Positions 25,365-35,056 are shown, counted from the stretch's first letter. The stretch is DNA of 64,000 nt from Azospirillum sp. (GCA_016124535.1 WGNK01000003.1:102001-166000), one strand, 5' to 3'. Program-made: numbers and translations. Notes: a model not told the origin generated them from the sequence alone.

Positions 25365-27377
25365 TTAGCCCGCCTTCCGGAGCCGACCGGGATCCCGATT
25401 GGCGACTTCGACCACCGCGGCGTCGCGCAGTTCGAGATCCGCGTGGATGCGGCCCTTGCGCCCATCCTCGAAGGTGACCTCGGCATCGACCTGGCAGTTG
25501 GACTGGCCGGTGTAGAGCGCCTCGATCAGATCGGCATAACGCTCGGCGATGAAGCGGCGGCGAACCTTGCGGGTGCGGGTCAACTCGCCATCGTCGGGGT
25601 CCAGTTCCTTGTGGAGGATCAGGAAGCGCTTGATCTGCGAGCCGCTGAGGTGGCGGTCGGCGGCGAGGTCGCGGTTGACCTGCTCGACGTTCTTCTGGAT
25701 CAGGTCGTAGACTTCCTGGCGGCGCGCCAGGTCGGTATAGCCCGAATAGGCCAGATTGCGCCGCTCCGCCCAGTTGCCGACCGCGGTCAGGTCGATGTTG
25801 ATAAACGCCGCGACATGGTCCCGGCCATCGCCGAAGGTCACCGCCTCCTTGATGAAGGGGAAGAATTTCAGCTTGTTCTCAAGATACTTCGGCGCGAACA
25901 TCGCGCCGTCGTTGAGCCGGCCGACATCCTTGGCGCGATCGATGATCTTGAGGTCGCCGTCATCGTCGAAATAGCCGGCATCGCCGGTGAGGAACCAGCC
26001 GTCTTCGGTCTTGGCGCTCTGGGTCGCCTCGGGATTCTTGAAATAGGCCTGGAAAACCCCGGGGCAGCGGAACTGCACTTCGCCGGTCTCGGTGATCCGG
26101 ACCTCGACGTCCTTGCACGGCGTCCCGACGGTGTCGGGCCGAACCTCGCCGTTCTTCTGCATCACCACCAGCACCGCGGTCTCGGTCATGCCATAGAGTT
26201 GCTTGACGTTCATGCCGAGCGAGCGGAAGAAGCGGAAGATGTCGGGGCCGATCGCCTCGCCGGCGGTGTACGCGACCCGAATGCGCGAAAACCCCAGCGT
26301 GTTCTTGAGCGGCTCGTAAACCAGCAGCCGCCCCAGGCCGTAGAGCAGCCGCTCCTGCCACGAAACCGTCTCACCATCGAGGATGCGCAGACCGACCCGG
26401 CGAGCGACCTCCATGAAATAATGGAACATCTTGCGCTTGATCCAGGCGGCGTCCTCCATCCGGATCATCACCGTGGTCAGCAGATTCTCGTAAATGCGCG
26501 GCGGCGCGAAGAAATAGGTCGGGCCGAGTTCCCGCAGGTCGGTCATTACGGTCGCGCCGCTTTCCGGGCAGTTGATCGCAAAGCCGGCAGCGTAGGCCTG
26601 GGCATAGGAAAAGACGTGGTCGCCGACCCAGGCCATCGGCAGATAGGCCAGCACCTCGTCGCTATCATTGAGCCCATCGCGCTCGACGGCATTGGCGGCG
26701 GTGATCCGGACATTGTCATAGCTGAGCATGACACCCTTGGGCTGACCGGTGGTGCCCGAGGTATAGAGGATGATGCTGGTGTCGCTGCCCTTGCCCGCTG
26801 CCAGCTCGCCCTCGAAGAAACCGGGATTGGCGCGGGCGAAGGCCTGGCCGCGCGCCCTGACCTCGTCGACGGCGATCAGTGCCGGATGGCGGTATTTACG
26901 CATCCCGCGCGGGTCATCGAAGATGATCCATTCGAGCTTTGGCACCCGATCCTTGACCAGAAGCAACTTGTCGACCTGCTCCTGGTCCTCGGCGATGGCG
27001 AAACGAACTTCGGCGTGGTCGAGGACGAAGGCCATCTCGTCGGCCACCGCGTCCTGGTACATCGGCACCGGCACCGCCCCCAGCGCCTGGGCCGCGGTGA
27101 TACCCCAGTAGAGCCGTGGCCGGTTGTCGCCGATCAGGGCCAGCTTGTCGCACCGCCGGAAGCCGAGATCGGCCAGCCCGCAGGCCAGCCACCGCACCTC
27201 GTCGCGCACCTGGGCCCAAGTCCAAGCCTGCCAGATGCCCCATTCCTTTTCCCGGATTGCTGTTCGGTGACCTCGCACGGCAGCGTGATGCACCAGTAAT
27301 TTGGGGAAAGTATCGAGGATCTCGCCGCCGGTTGTGGCGACGAGATCCGGAGCGACAGCCACCGCCTGCCGGCTCAT
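25365..27377 (-). CDS. long-chain acyl-CoA synthetase-like AMP-forming ligase
   Basis: 670 residues. The AMP-binding P-loop motif YTSGTTGQPKG (about 205-215) is complete, followed by YGMTETA, the hinge region DGWFLTGDAGYFDDDGDLKIIDR and a C-terminal domain with lysine-bearing TRTRKVRRRF. This is the FadD-like class that couples fatty or aryl acids to CoA. It leads the transporter operon, with livG 4 bp downstream. Together with the PaaK-like enzyme at the other end this indicates vectorial uptake and activation of a hydrophobic carboxylic acid. Substrate is inference. Confidence 0.88.
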   Translation of the reverse strand: MSRQAVAVAPDLVATTGGEILDTFPKLLVHHAAVRGHRTAIREKEWGIWQAWTWAQVRDEVRWLACGLADLGFRRCDKLALIGDNRPRLYWGITAAQALGAVPVPMYQDAVADEMAFVLDHAEVRFAIAEDQEQVDKLLLVKDRVPKLEWIIFDDPRGMRKYRHPALIAVDEVRARGQAFARANPGFFEGELAAGKGSDTSIILYTSGTTGQPKGVMLSYDNVRITAANAVERDGLNDSDEVLAYLPMAWVGDHVFSYAQAYAAGFAINCPESGATVMTDLRELGPTYFFAPPRIYENLLTTVMIRMEDAAWIKRKMFHYFMEVARRVGLRILDGETVSWQERLLYGLGRLLVYEPLKNTLGFSRIRVAYTAGEAIGPDIFRFFRSLGMNVKQLYGMTETAVLVVMQKNGEVRPDTVGTPCKDVEVRITETGEVQFRCPGVFQAYFKNPEATQSAKTEDGWFLTGDAGYFDDDGDLKIIDRAKDVGRLNDGAMFAPKYLENKLKFFPFIKEAVTFGDGRDHVAAFINIDLTAVGNWAERRNLAYSGYTDLARRQEVYDLIQKNVEQVNRDLAADRHLSGSQIKRFLILHKELDPDDGELTRTRKVRRRFIAERYADLIEALYTGQSNCQVDAEVTFEDGRKGRIHADLELRDAAVVEVANRDPGRLRKAG

Positions 27378-27716
27378 GCGACCGCTCGACCGCCCGCGTC
27401 GGCCGAGTCCCGCAAAAGACTCGAAGTCTTGACCACCTCAGTCGATCCTCCCGGATCATGTTATTGTTGCACCGCAGTATTTCCGGGTGCTTGTTTGCAT
27501 GGTTAGGTTGCGTGATCGGCACGGAAAATTCAAGCCTGCAGGACTCAATTTTGCAGCACCATGGTCTGGCCGTGTCGTCGTGACGCATCGGTTTATAATA
27601 TTCATTGTGTACGTTCGCCAAAGGGTCGCATCCTTGGTCCCAGTTCGCTATGGTCCTGGCGAAATGCTGCCGCCGCCGCACCGTGCCCCGCCCGTAGCCG
27701 CGAGCCTCAATCACGC
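27378..27716. other. 339-bp divergent intergenic region
   Basis: Lies between the leftward ligase/transporter operon and rightward otsB. It is less GC-rich than the genes. A good -10 element TATAAT is present at 27594-27599 on the plus strand, about 120 bp upstream of otsB, but no clear -35 at the usual spacing. Short open frames here have no supporting features. Confidence 0.4.
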
Positions 27717-28484
27717 ATGACCGACGCGCCGCCTCCGCCATACGCCCCAGAGGTTCCCGACACGCTGGATAGCATCGCGCTGTTCCTTGATGTCGACGGC
27801 ACCCTGCTGGAGATCGCCCCGGCACCACATCTGGTGGTGGTGCCGCCGGAGTTCCCCGCGCTTCTGGAGGCTCTGCGGCGGCGCTTGGGCGGCGCGCTGG
27901 CCGTGATCAGCGGTCGCCCGCTGGAACAGCTTGACCGCCTGTTCCGCCCCACGATCCTGGCCGGCGCCGGGCTGCACGGTGCCGAATTGCGGCGAGGCGG
28001 CGACTCACCGCTCTGCCGCCTGGCCAAACCGGTCGACAGCCGGCTGCGCGACGCCGTCGCCGCGCTGTGCCGTCGCCACCCGGGCGCGCTGGCCGAAGAC
28101 AAGGGCAGCATGATCGCGATCCACTACCGCGCCGCGCCGGACGCCGAATCCGCGCTGCGCCAGGGCCTGCAGGAAGCGCTGGCCGCATCCGCTGCCCCCC
28201 TGCGCCTGCTCGAGGGCCGCATGGTGTTCGAGCTGAAGCCACCCCATATCGACAAGGGTGTCGCCCTGCGGACTTTGATGGAGCAGCGGCCTTTCGCCGG
28301 CCGTCGCCCGCTGTTTGTCGGCGACGACGTGACCGACCGCGATGGTTGGGCAGCCGCCCGCCTTGCCGGCGGCTGGGGCTTCAAGGTCGGCGATGCGGTT
28401 CCCGACGAGCCGATGGCCGGACCGCCGGCGTTTCAGACCCCGGCCGAGGTACGGTCATGGCTGGCCCGATTGCTCGACCGGTAA
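27717..28484 (+). CDS. otsB: trehalose-6-phosphate phosphatase
   Basis: 255 residues from ATG 27717. HAD-superfamily motif I is FLDVDGTLLEI (about 22-32, nucleophile Asp in DVDGT), motif II is in LAVISGRPLEQ and motif IV in PLFVGDDVTDRDGW. It removes phosphate from trehalose-6-phosphate to yield trehalose. It is followed 73 bp later by otsA on the same strand, so the pathway is complete in one unit. Trehalose serves as an osmolyte and stress protectant. Confidence 0.92.
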   Translation: MTDAPPPPYAPEVPDTLDSIALFLDVDGTLLEIAPAPHLVVVPPEFPALLEALRRRLGGALAVISGRPLEQLDRLFRPTILAGAGLHGAELRRGGDSPLCRLAKPVDSRLRDAVAALCRRHPGALAEDKGSMIAIHYRAAPDAESALRQGLQEALAASAAPLRLLEGRMVFELKPPHIDKGVALRTLMEQRPFAGRRPLFVGDDVTDRDGWAAARLAGGWGFKVGDAVPDEPMAGPPAFQTPAEVRSWLARLLDR

Positions 28485-28557
28485 CCGCGGACAACACCGC
28501 ACAGGACGGAACTGCCGGCATCGATCAGCCGGCGAGACAGTGGGAGGACCGATCATA

Positions 28558-29946
28558 GTGGCCAGGCTGGTAATCGTTTCCAACCGGGTTTCCCTGCCGA
28601 CCGAAAACTCTGCCACCGCCGGGGGGCTCGCCGTGGCGCTTAAGGATGCCCTGGCCAAACGCGGTGGCGTGTGGTTCGGCTGGAGCGGCAAGGTCGCCGA
28701 TTCGCGGCCCGGTCCCCCCGCCGTCACCGTCGCCGGCAACACCACCTACGTCACCACCGACCTCAGCCAGAACGAGTACGAGAACTACTATGTCGGCCAC
28801 GCCAACGCGACCCTGTGGCCGTTGTTCCACTACCGCCCCGGCCTGGTCCGGTTCCGCCGCAAGACCTTCGACGGTTATCTCAAGGTCAATACCCGCTTCG
28901 CCGCGTTGTTGGCTCCGCTGATCAAACCCGGCGATCAAGTCTGGATTCACGACTACCACTTCATGGTGCTGGCCTCCGAGTTGCGGCGACTCGGCGTCAG
29001 CAACCGGATCGGCTTCTTTCTCCACATCCCGCTGCCGGCCTGCGAGCTGCTGGCGACGATTCCGGGCCATCAACGACTGATCGAGGGCTTGCTGAGCTGC
29101 GATCTGGTCGGCTTCCAGACCGCCCATGATCTTAAGACCTTCCGCGATTATGTCGTTTACGAAGCGGCGGGCCGGGTCGGACCGGGCGATCTGGTCAGCG
29201 CGATGGGTCAGCAGACCCGTGCCCAGGTCTTTCCGATCGGCATCGACGCCGAGGACTTCTCGCGCATGGCGGAGACTGCGGCGACCTCGCCCGAGTCGGA
29301 ACGCCTGCGCGCCAGCGTCGCCGGGCGCCCGCTGATCATCGGCGTCGACCGCCTGGACTACAGCAAGGGGCTGATCGAGCGCATGACCGCCTTCGAGCAG
29401 TTGCTCAACCGCTGGCCGGCCCATCAGGCTGCCGTCACCTATATGCAGGTGGCGCCGCCGTCCCGCGGCGAAGTTCCGGCCTACCGGGCACTGCGCAGCG
29501 ATCTGGAAAGCTCGGTTGGCCGGATCAACGCCCAGTTCGCCCGCTTCGACTGGGTCCCGATCCGCCTGCTGGTCCGCGCCTATCACCGGGCCAATCTGGC
29601 GGGCTTCCTGCGCCAGGCCCAGGTCGGCCTGGTCACGCCGCTGCGCGACGGCATGAACCTGGTCGCCAAGGAATTCGTCGCGGCACAGGACCCGGCCGAC
29701 CCCGGCGTCCTGGTGCTGTCCCGCTTTGCCGGCGCGGCCGAGGAATTGGACGGCGCCCTGGTGGTCAACCCGTTCGACCAGGACCAGGTGGTGGAGGCGC
29801 TTCATCTGGCCTTGACCATGCCGCTCGACCAGCGCCAGACCCGCTGGCGCACCATGATTGCGGCGGTGCGCCAGAACACGGTATCGGTGTGGCGCAATCG
29901 TTTTCTCGCCGCGCTTTCGGCTACGCCGGAGCGGCCCACGCCGTAA
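28558..29946 (+). CDS. otsA: trehalose-6-phosphate synthase
   Basis: 462 residues from a GTG at 28558, chosen because it gives the canonical start (M)[14 protein letters not shown] and has GGGAGG about 11 nt upstream. GT20 features follow: GGLAVAL (about 22), [32 protein letters not shown], the retaining-enzyme segment [15 protein letters not shown], and [20 protein letters not shown] near the C-terminus. It transfers glucose from a nucleotide sugar to glucose-6-phosphate. Ends 13 bp before the channel gene. Confidence 0.95.
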   Translation: MARLVIVSNRVSLPTENSATAGGLAVALKDALAKRGGVWFGWSGKVADSRPGPPAVTVAGNTTYVTTDLSQNEYENYYVGHANATLWPLFHYRPGLVRFRRKTFDGYLKVNTRFAALLAPLIKPGDQVWIHDYHFMVLASELRRLGVSNRIGFFLHIPLPACELLATIPGHQRLIEGLLSCDLVGFQTAHDLKTFRDYVVYEAAGRVGPGDLVSAMGQQTRAQVFPIGIDAEDFSRMAETAATSPESERLRASVAGRPLIIGVDRLDYSKGLIERMTAFEQLLNRWPAHQAAVTYMQVAPPSRGEVPAYRALRSDLESSVGRINAQFARFDWVPIRLLVRAYHRANLAGFLRQAQVGLVTPLRDGMNLVAKEFVAAQDPADPGVLVLSRFAGAAEELDGALVVNPFDQDQVVEALHLALTMPLDQRQTRWRTMIAAVRQNTVSVWRNRFLAALSATPERPTP

Positions 29947-29959
29947 CCGCCCGCGCTTC

Positions 29960-31360
29960 ATGCCCACTGCCGTGTCCCTTCGACGCCTGATCCCGCCGGG
30001 GTTGCTCTGGCTCCTGTCGACCACGGTCTATCTGTGGCCGCCGATCTATCAGCGCCTTGGCGCCTGGCTGCCGGTGATGACCGCCGACGGGCTTCGACTG
30101 ACTGCCGGTACCGTCAGCTGGCTGGCGCTGGCCTGGTTCGGTCACCGCCTGTTCGACCTTGTGGTGGCTCAGGGCCGGGCGCGGCCGCTGCCCCAGTTGC
30201 TCAACGACCTGGTCGAGGTGGTGCTGTTCGCGCTTGCGCTGTTCGCGATCATGGCCTGGGTGTTCGACCAGCCGGTGACCGGTCTGATCGCGACCTCGGG
30301 CGTTGCGGTCGCCGTGATCGGCTTTGCACTGCGCGATATCATCAGCGACATTTTCTCCGGTATCGCTCTCAACCTCGAACAACCGTACGCGATCGGCGAC
30401 TGGCTGGAGGTTCAACAGGGCGGACCGGTCGGCAAGGTGGTCGAGATCACCTGGCGCGCCACCCGCATGGTCACCCAGGACCAGACATCGGTGGTCGTGC
30501 CCAACGGGGTCATGGCACGCGGCCGGTTCATGAATTTCAGTACGCCGCAGCGCCATTTCCGCGTCAATTTTCCAGTCGTGCTGGAATACGACATCCCGGT
30601 CGAGCGCGCCCATCGGCTGCTGTTGGCCGCCACCCGCAACCTGCCGCTGGTGATGGCCCAGCCTGAACCCGACGTGGTCGCCGAGTCCTTTACCGAGCGC
30701 GGGGTGCGCTACCTGGTGCGCTTCTACGTCGCGGATTACTCGGTATTCGTCCAATGCCGCCACCAGATCGCGGCCAGCCTGCATCGCCATCTGCGCCTGG
30801 GCGGCGTGCCGCTGCCCCACGCGCGCCAGGATCTTACCCTGGCCCGCGCCGGCCGGGCGGTCGATCCGCGCAAGCGGCGGACCGCCCTGCTCGCCCATGT
30901 CGGCCTGTTCCAGGCGCTCAGCGACGACGACTTGCGCCAGCTCGGTGACGGCTTGGCGGTGCGCTGCATCGCCACCGGCGAAGCCGTGGTCCGTCAAGGC
31001 GAGCCCGGCGCGTCACTGTTCGTCGTGGTCGAGGGACTGCTGCGAGTCGAAGTCGATGCGGTGGCGGTGGGCACGCTCGGCCCCGGCGACGTGTTCGGCG
31101 AGATGTCGCTGTTGACCGGAGATCCGCGCAGCGCCACCGTCACCGCCGAGACCGCGGCAACCTTGTTCGAGATCTCCGACGAGCAGTTGCGACCGATCTT
31201 GCGTCACCAGCCGGAGCTGGTCGCCGGTCTCGGCGCGATCATGGCCGAGCGCCAGCACACAAGGCCCGTTGCGGCGACGGCCGACGCCGAGCCCGGCGAT
31301 CACCGTCCGGCGGTGCCCTTGCTGGTACGCATCCGCGACTTTTTCGGTTTGGCACGCTGA
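29960..31360 (+). CDS. MscS-family channel with C-terminal cyclic-nucleotide-binding domain
   Basis: 466 residues from ATG 29960. Three to four membrane helices (about 10-145) end in the pore helix TSGVAVAVIGFALRDIISDI; the MscS beta domain follows (SGIALNLEQPYAIGDWLEV, then VVVPNGVMARGRFMNFS). The last third is a cNMP-binding domain with GEAVVRQGEPGASLFVVVEG and the phosphate cassette FGEMSLLTGDPRSATV. This layout is that of the bacterial cyclic-nucleotide-gated branch of the MscS superfamily, which is mostly gated by cNMP and poorly by tension. It follows otsBA closely, which links osmolyte synthesis with ion or solute release. Ligand (cAMP or cGMP) not determined. Confidence 0.9.
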   Translation: MPTAVSLRRLIPPGLLWLLSTTVYLWPPIYQRLGAWLPVMTADGLRLTAGTVSWLALAWFGHRLFDLVVAQGRARPLPQLLNDLVEVVLFALALFAIMAWVFDQPVTGLIATSGVAVAVIGFALRDIISDIFSGIALNLEQPYAIGDWLEVQQGGPVGKVVEITWRATRMVTQDQTSVVVPNGVMARGRFMNFSTPQRHFRVNFPVVLEYDIPVERAHRLLLAATRNLPLVMAQPEPDVVAESFTERGVRYLVRFYVADYSVFVQCRHQIAASLHRHLRLGGVPLPHARQDLTLARAGRAVDPRKRRTALLAHVGLFQALSDDDLRQLGDGLAVRCIATGEAVVRQGEPGASLFVVVEGLLRVEVDAVAVGTLGPGDVFGEMSLLTGDPRSATVTAETAATLFEISDEQLRPILRHQPELVAGLGAIMAERQHTRPVAATADAEPGDHRPAVPLLVRIRDFFGLAR

Positions 31361-31444
31361 TCGAGCGCCACCCGTTCGCTTCGATCTTGAAGTCTGCGTG
31401 CCCCGGCCATACTGTGAACGGTAAAATGCCAGGAAGCCGTTCCC

Positions 31445-31780
31445 ATGAGCACAATCATCGACTTCGAAAGCCATCGAGCTGCCAAACGTCAGAAAGAGTC
31501 CGAAGCGGTCGACGAGGCCGCTATGGGCATGCTCGATTTCGACCTCTCTGGCCTGATCACCAAGGAAGACTTGGCGCAGGTCCGGGCCGAGACCAAGGTC
31601 GAAATTGCCGAGATGGAAACGCGAGTCGCCGAATTCGAAACCAGGGTCAATGGCGAGTTGGCACAGATGCGCCGACGGCTGCGACGGGTCGAATTGCTGT
31701 TGGCGGTGAGGATTGGCCTTTACATGGTCTCCGGCGCGGTCTCCGCGCTCTTGGGTGTCTATATCGCGACGCTGATCTGA
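31445..31780 (+). CDS. small coiled-coil membrane-anchored hypothetical protein
   Basis: 111 residues. A charged N-terminus is followed by a heptad-like coiled coil (about 40-85, KVEIAEMETRVAEFETRVNG) and a C-terminal membrane helix (about 89-108). The topology, coiled coil then one terminal helix, recalls DUF1640-like/CCDC90 proteins but the similarity is only in form. It lies 84 bp after the channel gene and 12 bp before aroE. No function assigned. Confidence 0.65.
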   Translation: MSTIIDFESHRAAKRQKESEAVDEAAMGMLDFDLSGLITKEDLAQVRAETKVEIAEMETRVAEFETRVNGELAQMRRRLRRVELLLAVRIGLYMVSGAVSALLGVYIATLI

Positions 31781-31792
31781 AATCCCCAGACC

Positions 31793-32647
31793 ATGAGCCT
31801 GACCGGGAAATCACGGATCGCCGGCGTCATCGGCTGGCCGGTGGCGCATTCCCGCTCGCCCCGGCTGCACGGCTGGTGGCTGGAGCACTACCGGATCGAC
31901 GGTGCCTATATCCCGCTCGCGGTGCCGCCGGAACGCGCCCGTGAGGCAATCGGCGCCCTGGCGGCGCTGGGCCTGCGCGGTGCCAATGTAACGGTTCCGC
32001 ACAAGGAAACCGCCTTCCTCGCGATTGGCGACCGCGAACCCTCGGCCTTGCGAGTCGGTGCGGTCAACACGATCGTGGTCGCTGCGGACGGCCGGCTGAT
32101 CGGCTCCAACACCGACGGCTTCGGGTTTCTCGCCAATCTCGACGACCAGGCGCCGGGCTGGCGAGACGGCGCCGGGGCGGCCACGGTGGTCGGCGCCGGC
32201 GGCGCGGCGCGGGCGGTGGTGGCAGCCTTGCTCGATGCCGGTTTTGTCGACATCCGTCTGGTCAATCGCACCGCGGCGCGGGCGACCGCCCTGGCCGATC
32301 TGTTCGGCATCGCGGTCCGGGTCTGGCCATGGCAGCAGCGCGCCGACGCGCTGGACGGCGCCGCGCTGCTGATCAACACCACCACGCTCGGTATGGTCGG
32401 GATGCCGGCACTCGATCTCGACCTCAAGGCCTTGCCCAAAACCGCTGTGGTCAATGATATCGTCTATACCCCGCTGATGACGCCTCTGCTCGCCGAGGCC
32501 CAAATTCGCGGCCACCGCATCGTCGACGGTCTGGGGATGCTGCTGCATCAGGCCCGCCCTGGATTCGCCGCCTGGTTCGGCATGATGCCGGAGGTCACAC
32601 CGGAGTTGCGCCAGCACATGCTGCGCAGCATCGATAGCGAGGGCTGA
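31793..32647 (+). CDS. aroE: shikimate dehydrogenase
   Basis: 284 residues. Substrate-binding domain motif HSRSPRLHGWWLEHY near residue 20 and catalytic Lys in NVTVPHKE (about 64-71); NADP-binding Rossmann loop VVGAGGAARAVV; SNTDGFGFLANL with the catalytic Asp; C-terminal GLGMLLHQARPGF. Reduces 3-dehydroshikimate in the aromatic amino acid pathway. It heads an aroE-coaE-dnaQ group, a gene order common near the origin in alphaproteobacteria. Confidence 0.95.
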   Translation: MSLTGKSRIAGVIGWPVAHSRSPRLHGWWLEHYRIDGAYIPLAVPPERAREAIGALAALGLRGANVTVPHKETAFLAIGDREPSALRVGAVNTIVVAADGRLIGSNTDGFGFLANLDDQAPGWRDGAGAATVVGAGGAARAVVAALLDAGFVDIRLVNRTAARATALADLFGIAVRVWPWQQRADALDGAALLINTTTLGMVGMPALDLDLKALPKTAVVNDIVYTPLMTPLLAEAQIRGHRIVDGLGMLLHQARPGFAAWFGMMPEVTPELRQHMLRSIDSEG

Positions 32648-32656
32648 AGCCTCACC

Positions 32657-33286
32657 ATGGTGATCGTCGGCCTGACCGGATCGATCGGCATGGGCAAGAG
32701 CACGGCGGCGGCGATGCTGCGGCGGTTGGGTGTCGCGGTTCACGACTCCGATGCGGTTGTCCATCGCCTGACCCGGCCCGGCGGCGCAGCGGTGGCCGCG
32801 ATCGCCAGGGAATTTCCCGGCACGGTCACCGGACAAACGCTCGATCGCCGCGCACTGGGCGCGCTGGTGTTCGGCGATCGCGCGGCATTGCGCCGACTCG
32901 AAGCAATTCTCCACCCACTGGTGCGCCGGGCGGAAAGCCGCTTCCTGCGCGAGGCGGCCCGCCGGCGCCGACCGGTCGTCGCCCTGGACATCCCGCTGCT
33001 GTTCGAAACCGGCGGCGGCGGTCGAGTCGATGCCGTGATCGTGGTCAGCGCTCCCGGCATGGTTCAAACCGCGCGGGTGATGGCGCGGCCTGGGATGACA
33101 TCGGAAAAGCTGGCCGGTATTCTGGCCCGCCAGCTGTCCGACCGAGAAAAGCGTCGGCGCGCCGATTTCGTGGTACCCACCGGCGCAGGCCGACGATTGA
33201 CGCTGCAGCGGTTGCGCCGGATCGTCGGCAGTTTGAGACTGATGCGGGGCCATCACTGGCCCCGCCGGGGCTATACGGCACGATAG
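32657..33286 (+). CDS. coaE: dephospho-CoA kinase
   Basis: 209 residues. P-loop GLTGSIGMGKST (about 5-16), DSDAVVHRL, the lid-region HPLVRRAE and the DIPLLFE segment (about 110) identify the last enzyme of CoA synthesis, which phosphorylates dephospho-CoA. It starts 9 bp after aroE and ends 7 bp before dnaQ. Confidence 0.94.
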   Translation: MVIVGLTGSIGMGKSTAAAMLRRLGVAVHDSDAVVHRLTRPGGAAVAAIAREFPGTVTGQTLDRRALGALVFGDRAALRRLEAILHPLVRRAESRFLREAARRRRPVVALDIPLLFETGGGGRVDAVIVVSAPGMVQTARVMARPGMTSEKLAGILARQLSDREKRRRADFVVPTGAGRRLTLQRLRRIVGSLRLMRGHHWPRRGYTAR

Positions 33287-33293
33287 GGGCACC

Positions 33294-33965
33294 ATGCGGG
33301 AGATCGTTCTCGATACCGAGACCACGGGGTTCAAGCCCGAGGAGGGTCATCGGATTGTCGAAATCGGCTGCGTCGAGTTGATCAACCATTTGCCGACCGG
33401 GGAGCGGCGGCAATGGTACATCAATCCGGAGCGCCCGATGCCGGCGGAGGCCTTCGCGGTCCACGGCCTGTCCGACGAGTTTCTGGCCAAGCAGCCGGTG
33501 TTCGGCGAGGTGGTCGGGGCCTTCCTGGACTTCGTCGCCGCCGACCCCTTGATCATCCACAATGCGGCCTTTGACCTCAGCTTCCTGAATGCCGAGTTGC
33601 GGCGGTTGAGCCTGCCGGCGATCGCCCCGACCCGTGCCGTCGACACCGTCCTGGTGGCCCGGCGACGGTTCCCCGGCGCCCCGGCCAGTCTCGACGCGCT
33701 GTGCAAGCGGTTCGAAATCGACAACTCGAACCGCACGCTGCACGGCGCCTTGCTCGATTCGCAGCTGCTCGCCGAGTGCTATCTGGAGCTGCTGGGTGGC
33801 CGCCAGACCGACCTCATGCTGGCGACGCGGGGACCGGAATCGGGAACCCAGTTGCGGGCCGCCCGCCCGCCGCGCCCGCCGAGAATTCATGAACCGAGCA
33901 CCGACGAGCAGGCGGCCCACCGCGCCCTGCTGGAACGGCTGAAGAAGCCGGTCTGGCTGAATTGA
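33294..33965 (+). CDS. dnaQ: DNA polymerase III epsilon subunit (3'-5' exonuclease)
   Basis: 223 residues. DEDDh exonuclease motifs: Exo I VLDTETTG (residues 4-11), Exo II IHNAAFDLSFLN and Exo III HGALLDSQLLAECY. A conserved tail (RALLERLKKPVWLN) ends the protein as in other alphaproteobacterial DnaQ. It proofreads for the replicative polymerase. Third gene of the aroE-coaE-dnaQ run, followed by a strong palindrome. Confidence 0.94.
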   Translation: MREIVLDTETTGFKPEEGHRIVEIGCVELINHLPTGERRQWYINPERPMPAEAFAVHGLSDEFLAKQPVFGEVVGAFLDFVAADPLIIHNAAFDLSFLNAELRRLSLPAIAPTRAVDTVLVARRRFPGAPASLDALCKRFEIDNSNRTLHGALLDSQLLAECYLELLGGRQTDLMLATRGPESGTQLRAARPPRPPRIHEPSTDEQAAHRALLERLKKPVWLN

Positions 33966-33969
33966 CCAC

Positions 33970-33995
33970 GGGCTGGAGCTGCGCAGCTCCAGCCC
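33970..33995. terminator. perfect 26-bp palindrome between convergent dnaQ and qor
   Basis: GGGCTGGAGCTGC / GCAGCTCCAGCCC with no spacer (33970-33982 and 33983-33995), only 4 bp past the dnaQ stop and 7 bp from the stop of the convergent oxidoreductase. There is no T tract on either side, so it probably acts as a bidirectional 3'-end structure rather than a classic terminator. Confidence 0.6.
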
Positions 33996-34002
33996 TGACG
34001 TC

Positions 34003-34980
34003 TCAGGGAATCAGCACGATCGACCCGGTGGTTTGACGGGCCTCCAGGGCGCGGTGGGCGTCCGCCGTGTCCTTCAGGGCAAATCGGCCCCCGATCTCGA
34101 TTTTCACCCTGCCCGACGTCACCGCGGCGAACAGCTCCGCGGCACTGGCCAGAAGGTCGCTGCGCGCGGCGACATAGGTGAAAAGGGTCGGCCGGGTGAC
34201 ATACAGCGAGCCCTTGGCCGACAGGATGCCGAGGTCGATCGGGCCGATCGAGCCGCTGGCCTGGCCGAAGCTGACCATCAGGCCACGGGGCTTCAGGCAG
34301 TCGAGACCGGCGAGGAAGGTGGTCTTGCCGACGCCGTCATAGACCACCGGCACCCCCTTGCCGTCGGTCAACGCCTTGACCCGCTCGACGAAATTGTCCC
34401 GGGTATAGACGATCGGGTGATCGCAGCCATGGGCAGCGGCCAATGCGGCCTTCTCGTCGGTGCTGACGGTACCGATCACGGTGGCTCCCAGCGCCTTGGC
34501 CCATTGGCAGAGAATTAGACCGACGCCGCCCGCCGCGGCATGGACCAGAATGGCATCCCCGGGCTGGACCCGGTAGGTCGAGCGCAGCAGGTATTGTGCG
34601 GTCATGCCCTGGAGCATCATCGCCGCCGCCAGGTCGTCGGCGATCCCGTCCGGCAGCGGCACCAGCCGGTCTGCCGGCATCAGCCGCACTTGGGCATAGC
34701 TGCCGATCGGACCCGGCGCATAGGCAACGCGATCGCCCGACTTCAAGTCGGAGACCCCGGCGCCGACCGCCTCAACCACCCCGGCGCCCTCGACCCCGAG
34801 GACGGCGGGCAACCCGGCCACCGGGTAGAGACCGGTGCGGTGATAAACGTCAATAAAATTGAGCCCGACCGCGGTATGGCGCAGGCGTACCTGGCCAGCG
34901 CCGGGATCGCCGACCTCGACCGCTTCCCAGTTCAGCACCTCTGGCCCACCGGTCTGGTGGATGCGAATGGCGTAAGTCAT
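34003..34980 (-). CDS. NADPH:quinone oxidoreductase (zeta-crystallin type)
   Basis: 325 residues, the usual size of QorA-type medium-chain reductases without zinc. Motifs: GLNFIDVYHRTGLYP, GVEGAGVVEAVG, the quinone reductase signature around DDLAAAMMLQGMTAQYLL and the nucleotide-binding HAAAGGVGLILCQWAKALG. It reduces quinones or other enones with NADPH. Convergent with dnaQ and 76 bp downstream of the dienelactone hydrolase gene on the same strand, possibly co-transcribed. Confidence 0.9.
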   Translation of the reverse strand: MTYAIRIHQTGGPEVLNWEAVEVGDPGAGQVRLRHTAVGLNFIDVYHRTGLYPVAGLPAVLGVEGAGVVEAVGAGVSDLKSGDRVAYAPGPIGSYAQVRLMPADRLVPLPDGIADDLAAAMMLQGMTAQYLLRSTYRVQPGDAILVHAAAGGVGLILCQWAKALGATVIGTVSTDEKAALAAAHGCDHPIVYTRDNFVERVKALTDGKGVPVVYDGVGKTTFLAGLDCLKPRGLMVSFGQASGSIGPIDLGILSAKGSLYVTRPTLFTYVAARSDLLASAAELFAAVTSGRVKIEIGGRFALKDTADAHRALEARQTTGSIVLIP

Positions 34981-35056
34981 GGCGAGCGTCCTCTCAATAT
35001 GAATTCGGGGGCGACGAGACTTCGCTCCCCGCCCCCGACCTCTGTCCCGGCCGGCG

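Noticed and set aside
23657..27299. Very long plus-strand frames opposite livH, livG and the acyl-CoA synthetase.
   Set aside because: Shadows of well-identified minus-strand genes; no start signals or recognisable domains.
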